64,000 nt of DNA, from positions 217,830 to 281,829 of the forward strand of contig NZ_CAJVAS010000005.1 of NCBI RefSeq assembly GCF_910593845.1, written 5' to 3'. Below, piece by piece: positions 59,056 to 64,000 of this stretch; within the stretch, counting starts at the first letter, position 1, and the number at the start of each line of letters is the position of its first letter. Source of the DNA: Paenibacillus solanacearum (GTDB lineage: Bacteria > Bacillota > Bacilli > Paenibacillales > NBRC-103111). A program made the position numbers and the translations under genes. Below the pieces are notes generated by a model. That model saw nothing but the letters and a program-made list of their open reading frames with translations, was not told the origin of the DNA and made no database searches.

Positions 59056-60320
59056 ATGAGAATCAATTTTAAAAACTTGACCGTTCAAGTGCTGATCGCC
59101 ATCGTCATCGGTATATTCATCGGCCAGTTTTTTCCCGCCTTCGGCGTAGAATTGAAGGTGCTGGGCGATATTTTCGTCAAGCTGATCAAGATGGTGATCG
59201 CTCCGATCGTCTTCTTCACCATCGTCATCGGATTCGCCAATATGGGCGATATGAAAAAAATCGGCCGCATCGGCGGCAAGGCGCTGCTCTACTTCGAGAT
59301 CGTCACTACGTTCGCGATGGCAATCGGGATTGCGGTCATGTACATCGTCCGTCCGGGAACCGGAATGGACATCAGCAAGGTCGGGGCCACGGCTTCATGG
59401 AATTTGTGCTCAGCATCATTCCGGACAGCGTGGTCGGCGCCCTTGCCAAGGGCGAAATGCTTCCCGTCCTGTTCTTCTCCGTCCTGTTCGGTCTTGCCAT
59501 GGCCGGACTCGGCGAAAAGGCCAAGCCTGTCACCGTCTTTTTCGAGAAAATGAACGATATTTTCTTCCGTCTCGTCGCGCTGATCATGCGCTTCTCCCCA
59601 TTCGCCGCCGGCGGCGCGATGGCTTACACCATCGGCAAGTTCGGCATCGGGTCCTTGTTCTCGCTCGGCAAAATGATGGGTTCGGTATATATCACGTTGT
59701 TCCTGTTCGTTATCCTCATTCTCGGGGGCATTGCCCGGTTTTACGGTTTCAGCGTCTTCAACCTGCTGAAATTCATTAAGGAAGAAATTTTGCTCGTGCT
59801 CGGTACGTCGTCTTCCGAATCGGCACTGCCGCGGCTCATGGAACGTCTGGAGAAATACGGCTGTTCCAAGTCGGTGGTCGGACTTGTCGTCCCGACAGGC
59901 TATTCCTTCAATCTGGACGGCACGTCGATTTACTTATCGATGGCCGCCTTGTTCATCGCCCAAGCTTACGGTATCGAATTAACATTCCTTCAAATCGTCA
60001 CTTTGCTTGGGGTGCTGATGCTCACCTCCAAAGGCGCGGCAGGTGTAACCGGATCCGGCTTCATCACGCTGGCCGCCACACTCGCAGCCGTTCCGGGCAA
60101 CGTAATCCCGATTGAGGGAATGGCGCTGCTGCTCGGCGTCGATCGCTTCATGTCCGAAGCCCGCGCCATCACCAACCTGATCGGGAACAGCGTCGCCACC
60201 GTCGTGATCGCCAAGAGCGAGAAGCAATTCGATCCATCGCAGCGCGCTGCTGCTGCATCGTCGCCGTCCGCGCCTGCCTCTGTTTCGGTCGCAGACGGCG
60301 GCCATATGGTCACGAACTAG
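59056..60320 (+). pseudogene. dctP: DctP/DctA-type dicarboxylate:cation symporter (DAACS), frameshifted
   Basis: Intact GAGG SD and start ([20 protein letters not shown]), but the frame is lost near 59383-59386. The upstream frame reads through to [10 protein letters not shown] and ends at 59553; the family sequence continues in another frame as [20 protein letters not shown] through [52 protein letters not shown] and stops at 60320. Adding one G to the GGGG run would restore KVGGHGFMEF and a protein of about 421 aa, the normal family length. Either a real inactivating or phase-variable deletion or a sequencing error. Otherwise all substrate and Na+ site motifs look intact. Confidence 0.88.
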
Positions 60321-60369
60321 GCCACCGGCCTGCCAACCAGCGGTTACATTCCTTTCAGTCAATCACACA

Positions 60370-60400
60370 GAACTGCCGCCTAATGCGGCGGTTCTTTTCT
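60370..60400 (+). terminator. Terminator of the malic enzyme-symporter operon
   Basis: GAACtGCCGC-CTAAT-GCGGCGGTTC then TTTTCT, 50 nt after the symporter stop. The rest of the 240-bp gap to ktrB shows no convincing riboswitch. Confidence 0.8.
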
Positions 60401-60558
60401 GTGCTCATCGCTGCCATCCCCGAGCAGCCTTGCAGGCAACGATGCCGCAAAGCAAACGAATGGAAACCCCGAATCCCAGCACCGCCGCCGCCCGCGGCCT
60501 TTACTTTCCGGCCCTCGAATTATACAATAGATCGAAACTTAACCATTCGAGGTATCTC

Positions 60559-61923
60559 ATGTTCAAACGTTTGAAGAAGAAGGGCTTTACCTTCTCGCTC
60601 AATCCTCCCCAAGTGCTGTCGCTCGGCTTTATCCTCATTATTTTAGCCGGAGCCTTCCTTCTGTCGCTTCCTGTCGCATCGGCCGACGGGACAGGCCAGC
60701 ATTTCCTGGACGCTTTGTTTATGGCTACATCGGCCACCTGCGTCACCGGACTGACCGTCGTGAATACAGGCCAGTTTTATTCCTTTTTCGGCGAAATCGT
60801 GCTGCTTCTTCTTGTACAGATCGGAGGACTCGGCTTCATGACGATGGCCACCCTGATCGCCCTCGTATTTCGACGAAAAATAACGTTTCGCGAACGTCTC
60901 ATTTTACAGGAAGCGATGAATCACAACTCAACCGAGGGCATCGTCCGGCTCATTCGCAAAGTGCTGTTCTACTCTCTCATTATTGAATTGACAGGGGCTG
61001 TTCTGCTAACCCTTCGCTGGTGGTTCGAGCTGCCTTTCAAAACAGCACTTTATTTCGGCATCTTTCACAGCATCTCGATCTTCAATAATGCCGGCTTCGA
61101 CTTGTTCAGCAGTCTCAAGGATCGTCCCGGCAGCCTGGTCCATTATGTGGACGATCCTTTTGTCAATATCATTACCATATTACTGATTGTGCTCGGCGGC
61201 ATCGGCTTTATCGTCATTTCTGACCTACTCACTTATCGCATCAACAAAAAGCTTACGCTTCACAGTAAAGTCGTTCTGAGCGTATCGGGAATATTGATCG
61301 CCGTAGGCTGCCTGATCATCTTCATCTTTGAATTTACGAACACGCATACGCTGCAGCCATTATCTCCGACGGGCAAAATCCTTGGCTCGCTGTTTCAATC
61401 GGTCAGCTCCCGTTCGGCAGGGCTGAACACACTGGATATCGGGTCACTCCGTCAGGCGACGCAGTTTTTCCTCATCATCATGATGTTTATCGGCGCCGCG
61501 CCGGGCTCCTCCGGGGGAGGGATCAAGGTTACGACCTTTGCCATCCTGATCGGGGCGATGCTTGCGATGGTTCGCGGCAAAGAGGACATTGTCATGTTCC
61601 AGCGTCGTATCGCCAGCGATCGGATTTACAAAGCGATTACGTTTACGATGATTTCGTTCCTGATTATCGTCGTGTTTACGATGCTGCTGTCTACAACCGA
61701 GGAGTTTTCCTTTCTCGGCATTTTATTTGAAGTTACCTCGGCCTATGCAACCGCAGGCATGTCGTTGGGATTAACCCCCCAGCTCACATCGTTCGGTAAA
61801 ATTTTGATTGTTCTGCTTATGTTTATCGGGCGCCTCGGCCCCGTTACACTGGCCTTCAGCCTGACCATAACGCCGGATAAAGAACATTACCGGTACCCAG
61901 AGGGCAAAATTACGATTGGGTAA
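60559..61923 (+). CDS. ktrB: TrkH/KtrB family potassium uptake channel subunit
   Basis: 454 aa from ATG 60559 (CGAGGT, 7 nt); the 43 extra codons of the longest frame are not supported. Four selectivity-filter-like loops of the M1-P-M2 repeats: TSATCVTGLTVVNTG, SIFNNAGFDLFS, SSRSAGLNTLDIG and TSAYATAGMSLGLTPQL. The gating-loop region IGAAPGSSGGGIKVTT is present in M3. Na+/K+-dependent K+ uptake with a KtrA partner, which is not in the window. Confidence 0.92.
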   Translation: MFKRLKKKGFTFSLNPPQVLSLGFILIILAGAFLLSLPVASADGTGQHFLDALFMATSATCVTGLTVVNTGQFYSFFGEIVLLLLVQIGGLGFMTMATLIALVFRRKITFRERLILQEAMNHNSTEGIVRLIRKVLFYSLIIELTGAVLLTLRWWFELPFKTALYFGIFHSISIFNNAGFDLFSSLKDRPGSLVHYVDDPFVNIITILLIVLGGIGFIVISDLLTYRINKKLTLHSKVVLSVSGILIAVGCLIIFIFEFTNTHTLQPLSPTGKILGSLFQSVSSRSAGLNTLDIGSLRQATQFFLIIMMFIGAAPGSSGGGIKVTTFAILIGAMLAMVRGKEDIVMFQRRIASDRIYKAITFTMISFLIIVVFTMLLSTTEEFSFLGILFEVTSAYATAGMSLGLTPQLTSFGKILIVLLMFIGRLGPVTLAFSLTITPDKEHYRYPEGKITIG

Positions 61924-62047
61924 AGAGCATACGATCGCTTTGTAATGCAATCAGCATCACGATGATCCGGGGTCGGTCCTAAACGGTCTTAAGGGAATTG
62001 TAAATTCGATTAACGACGGGAGAACCCGTAAGGGGGTGGCACTCTTC

Positions 62048-62374
62048 ATGCTGTTGGCTGTATTCCTCTTCATCGCGGCAGGGCTCGCCGAAATCGGCGG
62101 GGGCTACATGGTCTGGCTCTGGCTTCGCGAATCGAGGCCCATGTGGTATGGAATCGTTGGGAGCCTTATTCTCATCTTATACGGTATCGTTCCGACGCTG
62201 CAGAACTTCCCTTCATTCGGGCGCGTCTATGCCGCATACGGCGGCGTGTTTATCGTACTCGCCGTTTTGTGGGGATGGCTTGTCGATAAGAAGACACCCG
62301 ATCTATACGACTGGCTCGGCGCCGCGATATGCATCGTAGGCGTTTCTATCATGCTGTGGGCCCCGCGGAGTTGA
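62048..62374 (+). CDS. YnfA/UPF0060 family small membrane protein
   Basis: 108 aa from ATG 62048 (AAGGGGG 11 nt upstream; the GTG at 62036 is inside the SD). Four membrane segments with family blocks AAGLAEIGGGYMVWLWLRE, LYGIVPTLQNFPSFGRVYAAYGGVFI and LWGWLVDKKTPDLYDWLGA, given by ends. SMR-like fold; efflux role proposed for some members. Followed by a terminator. Confidence 0.9.
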   Translation: MLLAVFLFIAAGLAEIGGGYMVWLWLRESRPMWYGIVGSLILILYGIVPTLQNFPSFGRVYAAYGGVFIVLAVLWGWLVDKKTPDLYDWLGAAICIVGVSIMLWAPRS

Positions 62375-62381
62375 TAAAAAT

Positions 62382-62406
62382 AACCGCTCGAATGGGCGGT
62401 TTTCTT
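62382..62406 (+). terminator. Terminator after the YnfA-like gene
   Basis: AACCGC-N8-GCGGTT followed by TTCTTT, 7 nt after the stop. Confidence 0.7.
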
Positions 62407-62575
62407 TATGCGCGTTATTCGCTCGCGCCACTTAACATGAATAAAAGCTTCACGGTCGATCCAGCACTAGGACTAATTGTTCAGAATTTGTATAGACCCC
62501 TCCTGTATAATAGTTCTGAAGAACTTATTTCTGGAACGATTCACAATTAACTCTAAAATTGGGGGGAAATCCAAA

Positions 62576-62734
62576 TTGAAGCGCAAGGCATTGCTACCTT
62601 TTCAAAAAAAATTGGATATTATCGAAATCGCGCATCTTCTATCGATCGATCCGAATGTCATTGTAAAGCATGTCTTTACCAGAACGGCGGACGAGCAGGA
62701 AACCGAAACTCTCATAAAAATAACCGGCGCTTGA
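62576..62734 (+). CDS. Small hypothetical protein, 52 aa
   Basis: TTG 62576 follows GGGGGG with 9-nt spacing; stop at 62734. Sequence is helical and charged (LLPFQKKLDIIEIAHLLSID, VFTRTADEQETETLIKITG) with no membrane segment. A longer in-frame version from 62477 lacks an SD. Not recognised; low to moderate confidence that it is translated. Confidence 0.35.
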   Translation: MKRKALLPFQKKLDIIEIAHLLSIDPNVIVKHVFTRTADEQETETLIKITGA

Positions 62735-62934
62735 CTTGGAAGTCGGCGCCTGACTATAGAGACGGGTATCCAACTCGCAAGAATCCAAAAAATATCCTCA
62801 TCATCCTAGGCAGTCATAGACGGTATCATTTCTCATTTCACGCTTACATCATGACCTCAGTAACCTTTTCCGCCACCCCCTCATTTGCCACATAGACAAA
62901 AAATCATCCATCGTTTGTCGAAAAAAATGCAAAT
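62735..62934. other. Intergenic gap before the tRNA terminator
   Basis: 200 bp with no SD-preceded ORF, RNA gene or clear hairpin. Confidence 0.5.
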
Positions 62935-62959
62935 AAAAAACCCTTGCGCACAAGGGTTT
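62935..62959 (-). terminator. Terminator of the rRNA-tRNA operon
   Basis: Minus strand AAACCCTTG-TGCG-CAAGGGTTT then TTT, 20 nt after the last tRNA. Confidence 0.85.
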
Positions 62960-62978
62960 CGAACGTTCTTATAAGATA

Positions 62979-63049
62979 AGCGGGTGATGGGAATCGAACC
63001 CACGCCACCAGCTTGGGAAGCTGGAGTTCTACCATTGAACTACACCCGC
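62979..63049 (-). tRNA. tRNA-Gly (CCC)
   Basis: Cloverleaf: acceptor GCGGGTG/CACCCGC, anticodon stem CCAGC/GCTGG with loop TTCCCAA, T-loop GGTTCGATTCC. Anticodon CCC reads GGG. CCA is not encoded. Seventh and last tRNA of the cluster. Confidence 0.9.
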
Positions 63050-63058
63050 ATTTTATGG

Positions 63059-63132
63059 TCGGGACGACACGATTTGAACATGCGACCCCCTGGTCCCAAA
63101 CCAGGTGCTCTACCAAGCTGAGCTACGTCCCG
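63059..63132 (-). tRNA. tRNA-Pro (TGG)
   Basis: Acceptor CGGGACG/CGTCCCG, discriminator A, anticodon stem CCTGG/CCAGG, loop TTTGGGA, anticodon TGG. The T-arm reads CATGTTCAAATCGTG, slightly unusual in its stem. CCA not encoded. Confidence 0.93.
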
Positions 63133-63180
63133 TTGTTAAAAAAAGCGGCGCATACATTTCAATGCATTTTGACTAAATGG

Positions 63181-63254
63181 CGTGCCCTGAGAGATTCGAA
63201 CTCCCGACCTTTTGATTCGTAGTCAAACGCTCTATCCGGCTGAGCTAAGGGCAC
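63181..63254 (-). tRNA. tRNA-Arg (ACG)
   Basis: Acceptor GTGCCCT/AGGGCAC, anticodon stem TTTGA/TCAAA, loop CTACGAA, anticodon ACG (A34 expected to become inosine). T-loop GTTCGAATC. Confidence 0.95.
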
Positions 63255-63261
63255 ATATAAA

Positions 63262-63336
63262 TGGAGCGGAAGACGGGATTCGAACCCGCGACCCTCGCCT
63301 TGGCAAGGCGATGCTCTACCCCTGAGCCACTTCCGC
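63262..63336 (-). tRNA. tRNA-Gly (GCC)
   Basis: Acceptor GCGGAAG/CTTCCGC, discriminator T, encoded CCA. Anticodon stem TCGCC/GGCGA, loop TTGCCAA, anticodon GCC. Confidence 0.95.
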
Positions 63337-63345
63337 GTAAAACTA

Positions 63346-63429
63346 TGCGCTCGAGAGGACTCGAACCTCCACGGCTGTTACCCCACTAGAACCTGAATCT
63401 AGCGCGTCTGCCAATTCCGCCACGAACGC
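63346..63429 (-). tRNA. tRNA-Leu (CAG)
   Basis: Type II tRNA with long variable arm (TGGGGTAACAGCCG). Anticodon stem CTAGA/TCTAG, loop TTCAGGT, anticodon CAG. Acceptor GCGTTCG/CGAGCGC with one G-T pair. Confidence 0.93.
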
Positions 63430-63440
63430 ATATTTGATTA

Positions 63441-63526
63441 TGGTGCGGTTGAGAGGACTCGAACCTCCACGGGCGTAAGCCCACTACCCCCTCAAGATAG
63501 CGTGTCTGCCATTCCACCACAACCGC
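63441..63526 (-). tRNA. tRNA-Leu (GAG)
   Basis: Type II tRNA with long variable arm (GTGGGCTTACGCCCG). Anticodon stem CTATC/GGTAG, loop TTGAGGG, anticodon GAG. Acceptor GCGGTTG/CAACCGC and encoded CCA. Confidence 0.93.
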
Positions 63527-63541
63527 ATATAAGATTAAACG

Positions 63542-63614
63542 TGAGCCATGTAGGACTCGAACCTACGACACCCTGATTAAAAGTCAGGTGCTCTACCAAC
63601 TGAGCTAATGGCTC
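63542..63614 (-). tRNA. tRNA-Lys (TTT)
   Basis: Acceptor GAGCCAT/ATGGCTC, discriminator A, anticodon stem CCTGA/TCAGG, loop CTTTTAA, anticodon TTT. First tRNA after the 23S gene. Confidence 0.95.
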
Positions 63615-63616
63615 AT

Positions 63617-63645
63617 AATATACAATACTGGACAATAAATGTCAA
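63617..63645 (-). promoter_or_regulatory. Consensus promoter abutting tRNA-Lys
   Basis: Minus strand -35 TTGACA (63640-63645), 17-bp spacer, -10 TATATT (63617-63622). The -10 ends only 2 nt before the tRNA-Lys 5' end, so its transcription start would fall inside that tRNA. Confidence 0.5.
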
Positions 63646-63702
63646 TCGTATTGCAGAGGTACTCAAGGCTTGCACCCTGAAAACTGGATCGAAACGGGTT
63701 CC

Positions 63703-63761
63703 GATTTATCTTTTCTCGTTCCGTTGTGCTTCGCACAAAGGTCACTTCTAAAAGATAAATC
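63703..63761 (-). other. Stem-loop in the 23S-tRNA spacer
   Basis: Perfect 12-bp inverted repeat GATTTATCTTTT/AAAAGATAAATC enclosing a second hairpin TTGTGC-TTC-GCACAA. Probably an rRNA precursor processing or spacer structure rather than a terminator. Confidence 0.55.
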
Positions 63762-63835
63762 TTCGCTGCAACAAAAGTCAAATGCTGAACCTTTAACTAC
63801 TGCTTCCGAAGCTAGCTTTCCTTCGGAAAGCTCTT

Positions 63836-64000
63836 GGATAAGCCCTCGACCGATTAGTATTCGTCAGCTCCACACGTTGCCGCGCTTCCACCCCGAACCT
63901 ATCTACCTCGTCGTCTACAAGGGGTCTTACATACTGGGAAATCTCATCTTGAGGGGGGCTTCACGCTTAGATGCTTTCAGCGCTTATCCCGTCCGTACTT
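63836..64000 (-). rRNA. rrl: 23S ribosomal RNA, 3' end (partial)
   Basis: Minus strand gives the conserved 23S 3' terminus (AAGTACGGACGGGATAAGCG, CTGAAAGCATCTAAGCGTGA, then ACTAATCGGTCGAGGGCTTA near the end). The 5' part lies beyond the right edge of the window. The 3' end position is estimated from the usual GAGGACTTAACC-type ending. No 5S gene follows in the 221 nt before tRNA-Lys. Confidence 0.93.

Noticed and set aside
57654..59066. 470-codon minus-strand frame
   Set aside because: Antisense of the malic enzyme gene, which has clear catalytic motifs.
60401..60558. Possible c-di-AMP (ydaO-type) or c-di-GMP riboswitch before ktrB
   Set aside because: Such switches often precede K+ transporters, but the conserved cores could not be found here by eye; a covariance search would be decisive.
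63615..63835. 5S rRNA gene between 23S and tRNA-Lys
   Set aside because: No 5S-like block or 5S stem pattern is present; the spacer holds an inverted repeat and a promoter instead.
1..64000. CRISPR arrays, prophage or insertion sequences
   Set aside because: No regularly spaced direct repeats, transposase, integrase or phage structural gene set was seen; the S74/beta-helix proteins are isolated and carry export signals.

Overview
The window looks like a chromosomal segment from a moderately GC-rich, spore-former-type Firmicute of the Paenibacillaceae (Paenibacillus/Cohnella-like). Evidence: strong AAGGAGG-type ribosome binding sites with frequent GTG/TTG starts, sigma-A promoters, Bacillus-type genes (Amj lipid II flippase, dctB/dctSR/dctP-like dicarboxylate locus, 3D-domain cell-wall protein), lipoprotein substrate-binding proteins and Tat-exported beta-helix proteins. 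This placement is inferred from gene content, not from a database search.

Layout. 1-1876: 5' part of an ABC-F ribosome-protection gene (minus strand, running off the left edge) behind a leader of about 400 nt with two short leader peptides and several terminator-like hairpins. 1873-9978: a glycan/ulosonic-acid-type catabolic locus (beta-helix protein with an S74 chaperone tail, SGNH esterase, sialidase-like protein, DHDPS/NAL-family lyase, YhcH/NanQ-like protein) divergent from a sugar-binding lipoprotein and separated from it by four unusual three-half-site operators. 10075-16139: phosphorelay proteins (Hpt-REC-GGDEF-REC and REC), small housekeeping genes, a TauE/SafE exporter and an alpha/beta hydrolase. 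16403-25384: UDP-sugar pyrophosphorylase, 5'-nucleotidase-type phosphatase, an orphan PhnD, a PadR/DHA2-efflux pair with an operator inside its promoter, and threonine synthase divergent from a LysR regulator.

25403-44885 is an accessory carbohydrate island: three more paralogous sugar-binding lipoproteins, two glycerophosphodiesterase-family proteins, a 2H phosphoesterase-like protein, two LacI and two AraC regulators, a Gfo/Idh/MocA dehydrogenase, a sulfatase, a large secreted clan GH-A glycosidase and a second Tat beta-helix protein. None of the four sugar-binding lipoproteins has a permease in the window, so they probably share permeases or have them elsewhere. Conserved operators link LacI-1 (GTAATCGATTAC) and LacI-2 (TTTAGTAAA) to their gene sets.

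44987-53258 holds a GNAT acetyltransferase, a phnC-phnE-phnE transporter (the only PhnD lies 25 kb away), a coupled Hpt/Amj pair beside a REC protein, a two-gene ABC exporter with a composite dyad at its promoter, a HemD-like protein and a LysM-3D cell-wall protein. 53294-60320 is a dicarboxylate utilisation locus (DctB-like binding protein, lipoprotein, DctS/DctR, ACT-domain malic enzyme, and a DAACS symporter broken by a one-base frameshift in a G-run). 60559-62734: KtrB/TrkH K+ transporter, YnfA-like protein and a small ORF. 62979-64000: seven tRNA genes (Lys, Leu, Leu, Gly, Arg, Pro, Gly in transcription order) downstream of the 3' end of a 23S rRNA gene on the minus strand, with no 5S gene recognised between.
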